In this document: piece after piece, positions 10,730 through 23,956 of the stretch | Layout of the letters: every line of letters begins with the position of its first letter | Numbering within the stretch: the first letter of the stretch is position 1 | Assembly (NCBI GenBank): GCA_020002185.1 | Contig: CM034533.1 | Span: 50,306,418 to 50,370,417, forward strand | Length of the DNA: 64,000 bases | DNA from: Paraescarpia echinospica | Lineage: Eukaryota; Annelida; Polychaeta; Sabellida; Siboglinidae | Direction of reading: 5' to 3' | Notes under the pieces: model-generated | Told to the model about the DNA's origin: nothing | The model's input: only the letters and a program-made list of their open reading frames with translations | Databases searched by the model: none | Program-made: the position numbers and the translations under genes

Positions 10730-11245
10730 GTAAAAAAATACTTCTAATACTATTTTGGTTACTACACGTGTTTCTTCTGCATATAGGTTGGGAAATGAAA
10801 ACAACACAAAGCCTATATGTGTAACTTTGATGTTGATGTGTCCGACATGCCATGCATGATAATCTATGGAAGCTATGGAAAACGACTGATCTGTTCTACT
10901 GCTCTTGCCAGCCAATGGTTATAATGAGGATGTTGGTGAAAGTATGTAATATATAAATTAGCCTGTTTTTGAAGGTTTGAACCATATGTAAGTATCGATA
11001 CTTGTTTATTCAGCAGGTGGTACTAAATATTTCACGTCCAATGCAGGCGCTAAGACAAAATGTCCTGGCTGTTTGAACAAATAATACCCAAATGCCACAA
11101 CGCTTATTGGAAAAAATTATATTCCTAATAATCTTAGATGCTATAAGTGTTAATTATTAATGTTATCATCACTGTAAGAAATTAAGTAAATGAAATTGTT
11201 TTGTACTTTTTAAAGAAATGACAAATTCGATAATTGTTTTTTTAG

Positions 11246-11341
11246 CATGTGCTGCTGAATGTACCGCGTGCACTGGAGGTACCAGTGCAGAATGCTCTGC
11301 CTGCACGGCCGGATACTACCTAGATACCACGACGTGCACTG
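11246..11341 (+). CDS. Cys-rich module exon 19
   Basis: TAG acceptor in a chimeric flank: F2 up to AATTCG, then F1 ending TTTTTAG. T4A. Donor GTAAAA. Relics B1, P3 (stop codon 6). Confidence 0.62.
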
Positions 11342-11866
11342 GTAAAAAAAATATTTCAAATACTATATTGATTACTACACGTGTTTCTTCTGCATATAGG
11401 TTGGGAAATAAAAACAATAACACCAAGCGAGTATGTGTAACCTTAATGTTGAAGTGTCAGACTTGCAACCCTTGATAATCTGTCGACACTTGCGAAAACG
11501 TATCATCTGTTCTACGGCTACAGCCAACGATTGGTGATGATGACGATGATGGCGAAAGAAAATAGTGTACAAAGTAACCTATGTTCCAAGGTTCGAACAA
11601 AATGCCTGTATCTACACTAGTGTTTTTTTAACAGATGCTACTGAATAGTTCACGTGGAATGCAGGTACTAAGACACAATGTCTTGGCTGTAAATTTATAT
11701 ACTACCTAAATGCCACAATGTGCATTGAAAACAAATCATACACCTATTACTCTTTTGGATGCTATAACTGTTATTTATTAATATTATTATCAATGGAAGC
11801 AATAAACTAAATGAACTTGTTTGGCACATTTTAAAGAAATTACACACTCGATAAATGTTTTTTCAG

Positions 11867-11962
11867 CATGTGCTACTGAATGTACCGCGTGCACTGGAGG
11901 TACCAGTGCAGAGTGCTCCGCCTGCACGGTTGGATACTACCTAGATACCACTACGTGCACTG
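11867..11962 (+). CDS. Cys-rich module exon 20
   Basis: CAG acceptor, F3. A22V (GTT), shared only with exon 59, which has an F2 flank. Donor GTAAC. Relics B2, P1. A crossover inside the exon is implied. Confidence 0.62.
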
Positions 11963-12442
11963 GTAACAAAAATACTTCTAATACTATTTTGGTTTCTACA
12001 CATTTTTCCTGTGCATATAGGTTGGGAAATGAAAACACAAAGCCTATATGTGTAACTTTGGTGTTGATGTGTCAGACATGCCATGCATGATAATCTATGG
12101 ACCCTATCGAAAACGACTGATCTGTTCTACTACTCTGGCCAGCGAATGGTGATAATGATGATGTTGGTGAAAGGATGTAATATATCAATTAGCCTGTTTT
12201 TATTTTTTCAGCAGTTGGTATTAAATGTTTCACATGCAATGCAGGCGCTGAGACACAATGTCCTGGTTGTTTGGACAGTTAATACCCAAATGCCACAACG
12301 CTTATTGGAAAAAATCCTATTCCTACTACTCGTTTGGATGCTATAAGTATTATTTATTTATGTTATCAATGTAAGCAATTAACTAAATCAACTTGTTTTG
12401 CACTTTTTAAAGAAATGACAAATTTTACAATTGTTTTTTTAG

Positions 12443-12538
12443 CATGTGCTACTGAATGTACCGCGTGCACTGGAGGTACCAGTGCAGAGTGCTCTGCCTG
12501 CACGGCCGGATACTACCTAGATACCACGACGTGCACTG
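12443..12538 (+). CDS. Cys-rich module exon 21
   Basis: TAG acceptor, F1. As module 1. Donor GTAAC. Relics B1, P3 (stop codon 9). Confidence 0.62.
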
Positions 12539-13064
12539 GTAACAAAAATACTTCAAATACTATATTGATTACTACACGTGTTTCTTCTGCATATAGGTTG
12601 GGAAATAAAAACAAAAACACCAAGCGAGTATGTGTAACCTTAATGTTGAAGTGTCAGACTTGCAACCCTTGATAATCTGTCGACACTTGCGAAAACGTAT
12701 CATCTGTTCTACGGCTACAGCCAACAATTGGTGATGAAGACGATGATGGCGAAAGAAAATAGTGTACAAAGTAACCTATTTTCCAAGGTTCGAACAAAAT
12801 GCCTGTATCTACACTAGTGTTTTTTTTAACAGATGCTACTGAATATTTCACGTAGAATGCAGGTACTAAGACACGATGTCTTGGCTGTAAATATAGATAC
12901 TACCTAAATGCCACAATGTGCATTGAAAACAAATCATACACCTATTACTCTTTTGGATGCTATAACTGTTATTTATTAATATTATCATCAATGGAAGCAA
13001 TAAACTAAATGAACTTGTTTGGCACATTTTAAAGAAATTACAAACTCGATAATTGTTTTTTCAG

Positions 13065-13160
13065 CATGTGCTACTGAATGTACCTCTTGCACTGGAGGTA
13101 CCAGTGCAGAGTGCTCCGCCTGCACGACCGGATACTACCTAGATACCACGACATGCACTG
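13065..13160 (+). CDS. Cys-rich module exon 22
   Basis: CAG acceptor, F3. A8S, A22T. Donor GTAAG. Relics B2, P1 with TTAATGTTTTCAG acceptor. First unit of the 3,007 bp block. Confidence 0.62.
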
Positions 13161-13643
13161 GTAAGAAAAATACTTCTAATACTATTTTGGTTACTACACG
13201 TATTTCTTCTGCATATAGGTTGGGAAATGAAAACAACACAAAGCCTATATGTGTAACTTTGGTGTTGATGTGTCAGACATGCCATGCATGATAATCTATG
13301 GTCCCTATCGAAAACGACTGATCTGTTCTACTGCTCTGGCCAGCGAATGGTGATAATGATGATGTTGGTGAAAGGATGTAATATATAAATTAGCCTGTTT
13401 TAATGTTTTCAGCAGTTGGTACTAAATGTTTCACGTGCAATGCAGGCGCTGAGACACAATGTCCTGGTTGTTTGGACAGTTAATACCCAAATGCCACAAA
13501 GCTTATTGGAAAAAATCCTATTCCTACTACTCGTTTGGATGCTATAAGTATTATTTATTTATGTTATCAATGTAGGCAATTAACTAAATCAACTTGTTTT
13601 GCACTGTTTAAAGAAATGACAAATTTGATAATTGTTTTTTTAG

Positions 13644-13739
13644 CATGTGCTACTGAATGTACCGCGTGCACTGGAGGTACCAGTGCAGAGTGCTCTGCCT
13701 GCTCGGCCGGATACTACCTAGATACCACGACGTGCACTG
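13644..13739 (+). CDS. Cys-rich module exon 23
   Basis: TAG acceptor, F1. T21S. Donor GTAAC. Relics B2, P2. Confidence 0.62.
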
Positions 13740-14259
13740 GTAACAAAAATACTTCTAATACTATATTGATTACTACACGTGTTTCTTCTACATATAGGTT
13801 GGGAAATGAAAACAACACAAAGCCTATATGTGTAACTTTGATGTTGATGTGTCAGACATGCCATGCATGATAATCTATGGAACCTATGGAAAACGACTGA
13901 TCTGTTCTACTGCTCTGGCCAGCCAATGGTGATAATGATGATGTTGGTGAAAGGATGTAATATATAAATTAGCCTGTTTTTGAAGGATTGAACCATATGT
14001 CAGTATCGAGACTTGTTTATTCAGCAGGTGGTACTAAATATTTCACGTCCAATGCAGGCTCTAAGACAAAATGTCCTGGCTGTTTGGACAAATAATACCC
14101 AAATGCCACAACGCTTATTGGAAAAAATTATATTCCTAATAATCTTGGATGCTATAAGTGTTAATTATTAATGTTATCATCAGTGTAAGAAATTAATTAA
14201 ATGAAATTGTTTTGTACTTTTTAAAGAAATGACAAATTCGATAATTGTTTTTTTTTCAG

Positions 14260-14355
14260 CATGTGCTACTGAATGTACCGCGTGCACTGGAGGTACCAGT
14301 GCAGAGTGCTCCGCCTGCACGGCTGGATACTACCTAGATACCACTACGTGCACTG
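14260..14355 (+). CDS. Cys-rich module exon 24
   Basis: CAG acceptor, F2. As module 1. Donor GTAAC. Relics B2 (ends GCTTTTTAA), P2. Confidence 0.62.
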
Positions 14356-14873
14356 GTAACAAAAATACTTCTAATACTATTTTGGTTTCTACACATTTTT
14401 CCTGTGCATATAGGTTGGGAAATGAAAACACAAAGCCTATATGTGTAACTTTGATGTTGAAGTGTCCGAAGTGCCATGCTTTTTAATCAATGGACACTAT
14501 CGAAAACGACTGATCTGTTCTACTGCTCTGGCCAGCCAATGGTGATAATGATGATGTTGGTGAGAGGATGTAATATATAAAATGGCCTGTTTTTGAAGGT
14601 TTGAACCATATGTCAGTATCGAGCCTTGTTTATTCAGCAGGTGGTACTAAATATTTCACGTCCAATGCAGGCGCTAAGACAAAATGTCCTGGCTGTTTGG
14701 ACAAATAATACCCAAATGCCACAACGCTTATTGGAAAAAATTATATTCCTAATAATCTTGGATGCTATAAGTGTTAATTATTAATGTTATCATCAGTGTA
14801 AGAAATTAAGTAAATGAAATTGTTTTGTACTTTTTAAAGAAATGACAAATTCGATAATTGTTTTTTTTTTCAG

Positions 14874-14969
14874 CATGTGCTACTGAATGTACCGCGTGCA
14901 CTGGAGGTACCAGTGCAGAGTGCTCCGCCTGCACGGCTGGATACTACCTAGATACCACTACGTGCACTG
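14874..14969 (+). CDS. Cys-rich module exon 25
   Basis: CAG acceptor, F2 with one of the longest T tracts. As module 1. Donor GTAAC. Relics B2, P1. Confidence 0.62.
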
Positions 14970-15449
14970 GTAACAAAAATACTTCTAATACTATTTTGGT
15001 TTCTACACATTTTTCCTGTGCATATAGGTTGGGAAATGAAAACACAAAGCCTATATGTGTAACTTTGATGTTGAAGTGTCCGAAGTGCCATGCTTTATAA
15101 TCAATGGACCCTATCGAAAACGACTGATCTGTTCTACTGCTCTGGCCAGCGAATGGTGATAATGATGATGTTGGTGAAAGGATGTAATATATCAATTAGC
15201 CTGTTTTTATTTTTTCAGCAGTTGGTACTAAATGTTTCACGTGCAATGCAGGCGCTAAGACACAATGTCCTGGTTGTTTGGACAGTTAATACCCAAATGC
15301 CACAACGCTTGTTGGAAAAAATCCTATTCCTACTACTCGTTTGGATGCTATAAGTATTATTTATTTATGTTATCAATGTAAGCAATTAACTAAATGAACT
15401 TGTTTTGCACTTTTTAAAGAAATGACAAATTTTACAATTGTTTTTTTAG

Positions 15450-15545
15450 CATGTGCTACTGAATGTACCGCGTGCACTGGAGGTACCAGTGCAGAGTGCT
15501 CTGCCTGCACGGCCGGATACTACCTAGATACCACGACGTGCACTG
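15450..15545 (+). CDS. Cys-rich module exon 26
   Basis: TAG acceptor, F1. As module 1. Donor GTAAC. Relics B1, P3 (stop codon 9). Copy of exon 21 at +3,007. Confidence 0.62.
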
Positions 15546-16071
15546 GTAACAAAAATACTTCAAATACTATATTGATTACTACACGTGTTTCTTCTGCATA
15601 TAGGTTGGGAAATAAAAACAATAACACCAAGCGAGTATGTGTAACCTTAATGTTGAAGTGTCAGACTTGCAACCCTTGATAATCTGTCGACACTTGCGAA
15701 AACGTATCATCTGTTCTACGGCTACAGCCAACAATTGGTGATGATGACGATGATGGCGAAAGAAAATAGTGTACAAAGTAACCTATTTTCCAAGGTTCGA
15801 ACAAAATGCCTGTATCTACACTAGTGTTTTTTTTAACAGATGCTACTGAATATTTCACGTAGAATGCAGGTACTAAGACACAATGTCTTGGCTGTAAATA
15901 TAGATACTACCTAAATGCCACAATGTGCATTGAAAACAAATCATACACCTATTACTCTTTTGGATGCTATAACTGTTATTTATTAATATTATCATCAATG
16001 GAAGCAATAAACTAAATGAACTTGTTTGGCACATTTTAAAGAAATTACAAACTCGATAATTGTTTTTTCAG

Positions 16072-16167
16072 CATGTGCTACTGAATGTACCTCTTGCACT
16101 GGAGGTACCAGTGCAGAGTGCTCCGCCTGCACGACCGGATACTACCTAGATACCACGACATGCACTG
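16072..16167 (+). CDS. Cys-rich module exon 27
   Basis: CAG acceptor, F3. A8S, A22T. Donor GTAAG. Relics B2, P1. Copy of exon 22. Confidence 0.62.
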
Positions 16168-16650
16168 GTAAGAAAAATACTTCTAATACTATTTTGGTTA
16201 CTACACGTATTTCTTCTGCATATAGGTTGGGAAATGAAAACAACACAAAGCCTATATGTGTAACTTTGGTGTTGATGTGTCAGACATGCCATGCATGATA
16301 ATCTATGGTCCCTATCGAAAACGACTGATCTGTTCTACTGCTCTGGCCAGCGAATGGTGATAATGATGATGTTGGTGAAAGGATGTAATATATAAATTAG
16401 CCTGTTTTAATGTTTTCAGCAGTTGGTACTAAATGTTTCACGTGCAATGCAGGCGCTGAGACACAATGTCCTGGTTGTTTGGACAGTTAATACCCAAATG
16501 CCACAAAGCTTATTGGAAAAAATCCTATTCCTACTACTCGTTTGGATGCTATAAGTATTATTTATTTATGTTATCAATGTAGGCAATTAACTAAATCAAC
16601 TTGTTTTGCACTGTTTAAAGAAATGACAAATTTGATAATTGTTTTTTTAG

Positions 16651-16746
16651 CATGTGCTACTGAATGTACCGCGTGCACTGGAGGTACCAGTGCAGAGTGC
16701 TCTGCCTGCTCGGCCGGATACTACCTAGATACCACGACGTGCACTG
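16651..16746 (+). CDS. Cys-rich module exon 28
   Basis: TAG acceptor, F1. T21S. Donor GTAAC. Relics B2, P2. Copy of exon 23. Confidence 0.62.
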
Positions 16747-17266
16747 GTAACAAAAATACTTCTAATACTATATTGATTACTACACGTGTTTCTTCTACAT
16801 ATAGGTTGGGAAATGAAAACAACACAAAGCCTATATGTGTAACTTTGATGTTGATGTGTCAGACATGCCATGCATGATAATCTATGGAACCTATGGAAAA
16901 CGACTGATCTGTTCTACTGCTCTGGCCAGCCAATGGTGATAATGATGATGTTGGTGAAAGGATGTAATATATAAATTAGCCTGTTTTTGAAGGATTGAAC
17001 CATATGTCAGTATCGAGACTTGTTTATTCAGCAGGTGGTACTAAATATTTCACGTCCAATGCAGGCTCTAAGACAAAATGTCCTGGCTGTTTGGACAAAT
17101 AATACCCAAATGCCACAACGCTTATTGGAAAAAATTATATTCCTAATAATCTTGGATGCTATAAGTGTTAATTATTAATGTTATCATCAGTGTAAGAAAT
17201 TAATTAAATGAAATTGTTTTGTACTTTTTAAAGAAATGACAAATTCGATAATTGTTTTTTTTTCAG

Positions 17267-17362
17267 CATGTGCTACTGAATGTACCGCGTGCACTGGAGG
17301 TACCAGTGCAGAGTGCTCCGCCTGCACGGCTGGATACTACCTAGATACCACTACGTGCACTG
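17267..17362 (+). CDS. Cys-rich module exon 29
   Basis: CAG acceptor, F2. As module 1. Donor GTAAC. Relics B2, P2. Copy of exon 24. Confidence 0.62.
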
Positions 17363-17879
17363 GTAACAAAAATACTTCTAATACTATTTTGGTTTCTACA
17401 CATTTTTCCTGTGCATATAGGTTGGGAAATGAAAACACAAAGCCTATATGTGTAACTTTGATGTTGAAGTGTCCGAAGTGCCATGCTTTTTAATCAATGG
17501 ACCCTATCGAAAACGACTGATCTGTTCTACTGCTCTGGCCAGCCAATGGTGATAATGATGATGTTGGTGAAAGGATGTAATATATAAAATGGCCTGTTTT
17601 TGAAGGTTTGAACCATATGTCAGTATCGAGCCTTGTTTATTCAGCAGGTGGTACTAAATATTTCACGTCCAATGCAGGCGCTAAGACAAAATGTCCTGGC
17701 TGTTTGGACAAATAATACCCAAATGCCACAACGCTTATTGGAAAAAATTATATTCCTAATAATCTTGGATGCTATAAGTGTTAATTATTAATGTTATCAT
17801 CAGTGTAAGAAATTAAGTAAATGAAATTGTTTTGTACTTTTTAAAGAAATGACAAATTCGATAATTGTTTTTTTTTCAG

Positions 17880-17975
17880 CATGTGCTACTGAATGTACCG
17901 CGTGCACTGGAGGTACCAGTGCAGAGTGCTCCGCCTGCACGGCTGGATACTACCTAGATACCACTACGTGCACTG
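17880..17975 (+). CDS. Cys-rich module exon 30
   Basis: CAG acceptor, F2. As module 1. Donor GTAAC. Relics B2, P1; this P1 has lost one A after its dead donor. Copy of exon 25. Confidence 0.62.
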
Positions 17976-18454
17976 GTAACAAAAATACTTCTAATACTAT
18001 TTTGGTTTCTACACATTTTTCCTGTGCATATAGGTTGGGAAATGAAAACACAAAGCCTATATGTGTAACTTTGATGTTGAAGTGTCCGAAGTGCCATGCT
18101 TTATAATCAATGGACCCTATCGAAAACGACTGATCTGTTCTACTGCTCTGGCCAGCGAATGGTGATAATGATGATGTTGGTGAAAGGATGTAATATATCA
18201 ATTAGCCTGTTTTTATTTTTTCAGCAGTTGGTACTAAATGTTTCACGTGCAATGCAGGCGCTAAGACACAATGTCCTGGTTGTTTGGACAGTTAATACCC
18301 AAATGCCACAACGCTTGTTGGAAAAATCCTATTCCTACTACTCGTTTGGATGCTATAAGTATTATTTATTTATGTTATCAATGTAAGCAATTAACTAAAT
18401 GAACTTGTTTTGCACTTTTTAAAGAAATGACAAATTTTACAATTGTTTTTTTAG

Positions 18455-18550
18455 CATGTGCTACTGAATGTACCGCGTGCACTGGAGGTACCAGTGCAGA
18501 GTGCTCTGCCTGCACGGCCGGATACTACCTAGATACCACGACGTGCACTG
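18455..18550 (+). CDS. Cys-rich module exon 31
   Basis: TAG acceptor, F1. As module 1. Donor GTAAC. Relics B1, P3 (stop codon 9) with two small upstream deletions. Confidence 0.62.
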
Positions 18551-19073
18551 GTAACAAAAATACTTCAAATACTATATTGATTACTACACGTGTTTCTTCT
18601 GCATATAGGTTGGGAAATAAAAACAATAACACCAAGCGAGTATGTGTAACCTTAATGTTGAAGTGTCAGACTTGCAACCCTTGATAATCTGTCGACACTT
18701 GCGAAAACGTATCATCTGTTCTACGGCTACAGCCAACGATTGGTGATGATGACGATGATGGCGAAAGAAAATAGTGTACAAAGTAACCTATTTTCCAAGG
18801 TTCGAACAAAATGCCTGTATCTAACTAGTGTTTTTTAACAGATGCTACTGAATATTTCACGTAGAATGCAGGTACTAAGACACAATGTCTTGGCTGTAAA
18901 TATAGATACTACCTAAATGCCACAATGTGCATTGAAAACAAATCATACACCTATTACTCTTTTGGATGCTATAACTGTTATTTATTAATATTATCATCAA
19001 TGGAAGCAATAAACTAAATGAACTTGTTTGGCACATTTTAAAGAAATTACAAACTCGATAATTGTTTTTTCAG

Positions 19074-19169
19074 CATGTGCTACTGAATGTACCTCTTGCA
19101 CTGGAGGTACCAGTGCAGAGTGCTCCGCCTGCACGACCGGATACTACCTAGATACCACGACATGCACTG
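19074..19169 (+). CDS. Cys-rich module exon 32
   Basis: CAG acceptor, F3. A8S, A22T. Donor GTAAG. Relics B2, P1. Confidence 0.62.
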
Positions 19170-19652
19170 GTAAGAAAAATACTTCTAATACTATTTTGGT
19201 TACTACACGTATTTCTTCTGCATATAGGTTGGGAAATGAAAACAACACAAAGCCTATATGTGTAACTTTGGTGTTGATGTGTCAGACATGCCATGCATGA
19301 TAATCTATGGTCCCTATCGAAAACGACTGATCTGTTCTACTGCTCTGGCCAGCGAATGGTGATAATGATGATGTTGGTGAAAGGATGTAATATATAAATT
19401 AGCCTGTTTTTATTTTTTCAGCAGTTGGTACTAAATGTTTCACGTGCAATGCAGGCGCTGAGACACAATGTCCTGGTTGTTTGGACAGTTAATACCCAAA
19501 TGCCACAACGCTTATTGGAAAAAATCCTATTCCTACTACTCGTTTGGATGCTATAAGTATTATTTATTTATGTTATCAATGTAAGCAATTAACTAAATGA
19601 ACTTGTTTTGCACTTTTTAAAGAAATGACAAATTTTACAATTGTTTTTTTAG

Positions 19653-19748
19653 CATGTGCTACTGAATGTACCGCGTGCACTGGAGGTACCAGTGCAGAGT
19701 GCTCTGCCTGCACGGCCGGATACTACCTAGATACCACGACGTGCACTG
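19653..19748 (+). CDS. Cys-rich module exon 33
   Basis: TAG acceptor, F1. As module 1. Donor GTAAC. Relics B1, P3 (stop codon 9). Second step of the ~1.2 kb run. Confidence 0.62.
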
Positions 19749-20272
19749 GTAACAAAAATACTTCAAATACTATATTGATTACTACACGTGTTTCTTCTGC
19801 ATATAGGTTGGGAAATAAAAACAATAACACCAAGCGAGTATGTGTAACCTTAATGTTGAAGTGTCAGACTTGCAACCCTTGATAATCTGTCGACACTTGC
19901 GAAAACGTATCATCTGTTCTACGGCTACAGCCAACGATTGGTGATGATGACGATGATGGCGAAAGAAAATAGTGTACAAAGTAACCTATTTTCCAAGGTT
20001 CGAACAAAATGCCTGTATCTACACTAGTGTTTTTTAACAGATGCTACTGAATATTTCACGTAGAATGCAGGTACTAAGACACAATGTCTTGGCTGTAAAT
20101 ATAGATACTACCTAAATGCCACAATGTGCATTGAAAACAAATCATACACCTATTACTCTTTTGGATGCTATAACTGTTATTTATTAATATTATCATCAAT
20201 GGAAGCAATAAACTAAATGAACTTGTTTGGCACATTTTAAAGAAATTACAAACTCGATAATTGTTTTTTCAG

Positions 20273-20368
20273 CATGTGCTACTGAATGTACCTCTTGCAC
20301 TGGAGGTACCAGTGCAGAGTGCTCCGCCTGCACGACCGGATACTACCTAGATACCACGACATGCACTG
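20273..20368 (+). CDS. Cys-rich module exon 34
   Basis: CAG acceptor, F3. A8S, A22T. Donor GTAAG. Relics B2, P1. Confidence 0.62.
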
Positions 20369-20851
20369 GTAAGAAAAATACTTCTAATACTATTTTGGTT
20401 ACTACACGTATTTCTTCTGCATATAGGTTGGGAAATGAAAACAACACAAAGCCTATATGTGTAACTTTGGTGTTGATGTGTCAGACATGCCATGCATGAT
20501 AATCTATGGTCCCTATCGAAAACGACTGATCTGTTCTACTGCTCTGGCCAGCGAATGGTGATAATGATGATGTTGGTGAAAGGATGTAATATATAAATTA
20601 GCCTGTTTTAATTTTTTCAGCAGTTGGTACTAAATGTTTCACGTGCAATGCAGGCGCTGAGACACAATGTCCTGGTTGTTTGGACAGTTAATACCCAAAT
20701 GCCACAAAGCTTATTGGAAAAAATCCTATTCCTACTACTCGTTTGGATGCTATAAGTATTATTTATTTATGTTATCAATGTAAGCAATTAACTAAATGAA
20801 CTTGTTTTGCACTTTTTAAAGAAATGACAAATTTTACAATTGTTTTTTTAG

Positions 20852-20947
20852 CATGTGCTACTGAATGTACCGCGTGCACTGGAGGTACCAGTGCAGAGTG
20901 CTCTGCCTGCACGGCCGGATACTACCTAGATACCACGACGTGCACTG
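20852..20947 (+). CDS. Cys-rich module exon 35
   Basis: TAG acceptor, F1. As module 1. Donor GTAAC. Relics B1, P3 (stop codon 9). Confidence 0.62.
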
Positions 20948-21472
20948 GTAACAAAAATACTTCAAATACTATATTGATTACTACACGTGTTTCTTCTGCA
21001 TATAGGTTGGGAAATAAAAACAATAACACCAAGCGAGTATGTGTAACCTTAATGTTGAAGTGTCAGACTTGCAACCCTTGATAATCTGTCGACACTTGCG
21101 AAAACGTATCATCTGTTCTACGGCTACAGCCAACGATTGGTGATGATGACGATGATGGCGAAAGAAAATAGTGTACAAAGTAACCTATTTTCCAAGGTTC
21201 GAACAAAATGCCTGTATCTACACTAGTGTTTTTTTAACAGATGCTACTGAATATTTCACGTAGAATGCAGGTACTAAGACACAATGTCTTGGCTGTAAAT
21301 ATAGATACTACCTAAATGCCACAATGTGCATTGAAAACAAATCATACACCTATTACTCTTTTGGATGCTATAACTGTTATTTATTAATATTATCATCAAT
21401 GGAAGCAATAAACTAAATGAACTTGTTTGGCACATTTTAAAGAAATTACAAACTCGATAATTGTTTTTTCAG

Positions 21473-21568
21473 CATGTGCTACTGAATGTACCTCTTGCAC
21501 TGGAGGTACCAGTGCAGAGTGCTCCGCCTGCACGACCGGATACTACCTAGATACCACGACATGCACTG
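21473..21568 (+). CDS. Cys-rich module exon 36
   Basis: CAG acceptor, F3. A8S, A22T. Donor GTAAG. Relics B2, P1 with the TTTTTTCAGTAG junction also seen after exons 6 and 8. Confidence 0.62.
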
Positions 21569-22050
21569 GTAAGAAAAATACTTCTAATACTATTTTGGTT
21601 ACTACACGTATTTCTTCTGCATATAGGTTGGGAAATGAAAACAACACAAAGCCTATATGTGTAACTTTGGTGTTGATGTGTCAGACATGCCATGCATGAT
21701 AATCTATGGTCCCTATCGAAAACGACTGATCTGTTCTACTGCTCTGGCCAGCGAATGGTGATAATGATGATGTTGGTGAAAGGATGTAATATATAAATTA
21801 GCCTGTTTTAATTTTTTCAGTAGTTGGTACTAAATGTTTCACGTGCAATGCAGGCGCTGAGACACAATGTCCTGGTTGTTTGGACAGTTAATACCCAAAT
21901 GCCACAAAGCTTATTGGAAAAAATCCTATTCCTACTACTCGTTTGGATGCTATAAGTATTATTTATTTATGTTATCAATGTAAGCAATTAACTAAATGAA
22001 CTTGTTTTGCACTGTTTAAAGAAATGACAAATTTGATAATTGTTTTTTAG

Positions 22051-22146
22051 CATGTGCTACTGAATGTACCGCGTGCACTGGAGGTACCAGTGCAGAGTGC
22101 TCTGCCTGCTCGGCCGGATACTACCTAGATACCACGACGTGCACTG
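22051..22146 (+). CDS. Cys-rich module exon 37
   Basis: TAG acceptor, short-tract F1. T21S. Donor GTAAC. Relics B2, P2. Distant copy of exon 9. Confidence 0.62.
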
Positions 22147-22665
22147 GTAACAAAAATACTTCTAATACTATATTGATTACTACACGTGTTTCTTCTACAT
22201 ATAGGTTGGGAAATGAAAACAACACAAAGCCTATATGTGTAACTTTGATGTTGATGTGTCAGACATGCCATGCATGATAATCTATGGAACCTATCGAAAA
22301 CGACTGATCTGTTCTACTGCTCTGGCCAGCCAATGGTGATAATGATGATGTTGGTGAAAGGATGTAATATATAAATTAGCCTGTTTTTGAAGGTTTGAAC
22401 CATATGTCAGTATCGAGACTTGTTTATTCAGCAGGTGGTACTAAATATTTCACGTCCAATGCAGGAGCTAAGACAAAATGTCTTGGCTGTTTGGACAAAT
22501 AATACCCAAATGCCACAACGCTTATTGAAAAAAATTATATTCCTAATAATCTTGGATGCTATAAGTGTTAATTATTAATGTTATCATCACTAAGAAATTA
22601 AGTAAATGAAATTGTTTTGTACTTTTTAAAGAAATGACAAATTCGATAATTGTTTTTTTTTTCAG

Positions 22666-22761
22666 CATGTGCAACTGAATGTACCGCGTGCACTGGAGGT
22701 ACCAGTGCAGAGTGCTCCGCCTGTACGGCTGGATACTACCTAGATACCACTACGTGCACTG
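22666..22761 (+). CDS. Cys-rich module exon 38
   Basis: CAG acceptor, F2 with long T tract. As module 1. Donor GTAAAA. Relics B2 (AACTGTCC variant), P1. Distant copy of exon 10. Confidence 0.62.
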
Positions 22762-23240
22762 GTAAAAAAATACTTCTAATACTATTTTGGTTTCTACACA
22801 TTTTTCCTGTGCATATAGGTTGGGAAATGAAAACACAAAGCCTATATGTGTAACTTTGATGTTGAACTGTCCGAAGTGCCACGCTTTATAATCAGTGGAC
22901 CCTATCGAAAACGACTGATCTGTTCTACTGCTCTGGCCAGCGAATGGTGATAATGATGATGTTGGTGAAAGGATGTAATATATCATTTAGCCTGTTTTTT
23001 TTTTTTCAGCAGTTGGTACTAAATGTTTCACGTGCAATGCAGGCGCTAAGACACAATGTCCTGGTTGTTTGGACAGTTAATACCCAAATGCCACAACGCT
23101 TGTTGGAAAAAATCCTATTCCTACTACTCGTTTGGATGCTATAAGTATTATTTATTTATGTTATCAATGTAAGCAATTAACTAAATGAACATGTTTTGCA
23201 CTTTTTAAAGAAATGACAAATTTTACAATTGTTTTTTTAG

Positions 23241-23336
23241 CATGTGCTACTGAATGTACCGCGTGCACTGGAGGTACCAGTGCAGAGTGCTCTGCCTGCA
23301 CGGCCGGATACTACCTAGATACCACGACGTGCACTG
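23241..23336 (+). CDS. Cys-rich module exon 39
   Basis: TAG acceptor, F1. As module 1. Donor GTAACACA, shared only with exon 11. Relics B1, P3 (stop codon 9). Confidence 0.62.
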
Positions 23337-23860
23337 GTAACACAAATACTTCAAATACTATATTGATTACTACACGTGTTTCTTCTGCATATAGGTTGGG
23401 AAATAAAAACAATAACACCAAGCGAGTATGTGTAACCTTAATGTTGAAGTGTCAGACTTGCAACCCTTGATAATCTGTCGACACTTTCGAAAACGTATCA
23501 TCTGTTCTACGGCTACAGCCAACGATTGGTGATGATGACGATGATGGCGAAAGAAAATAGTGTACAAAGTAACCTATTTTCCAAGGTTCGAACAAAATGC
23601 CTGTATCTACACTAGTGTTTTTTAACAGATGCTACTGAATATTTCACGTAGAATGCAGGTACTAAGACACAATGTCTTGGCTGTAAATATAGATACTACC
23701 TAAATGCCACAATGTGCATTGAAAACAAATCATACACCTATTACTCTTTTGAATTCTATAACTGTTATTTATTAATATTATCAACAATGGAAGCAATAAA
23801 CTAAATGAACTTGTTTGGCACATTTTAAAGAAATTACAAACTCGATAATTGTTTTTTCAG

Positions 23861-23956
23861 CATGTGCTACTGAATGTACCTCTTGTACTGGAGGTAGTAG
23901 TGCAGAGTGCTCCGCCTGCACGACCGGATACTACCTAGATACCACGACATGCACTG
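23861..23956 (+). CDS. Cys-rich module exon 40
   Basis: CAG acceptor, F3. A8S, T13S, A22T. Donor GTAAG. Relics B2, P2. Distant copy of exon 12. Confidence 0.62.

Larger units (their letters stand above)
12443..19073 (+). repeat. ~3,007 bp five-exon block in tandem
   Basis: Exons 21-25 recur as exons 26-30 at +3,005 to +3,007 with few differences. Shared private marks include TTAATGTTTTCAG before P1, the GTAGGCAATT flank and GCTTTTTAATC in B2. Confidence 0.85.
18455..21472 (+). repeat. ~1,199 bp two-exon steps
   Basis: Alternating exon-B1-P3 and exon-B2-P1 units step at 1,198-1,199 bp through exons 31-36. The same step occurs at 2746-5144. Confidence 0.8.
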
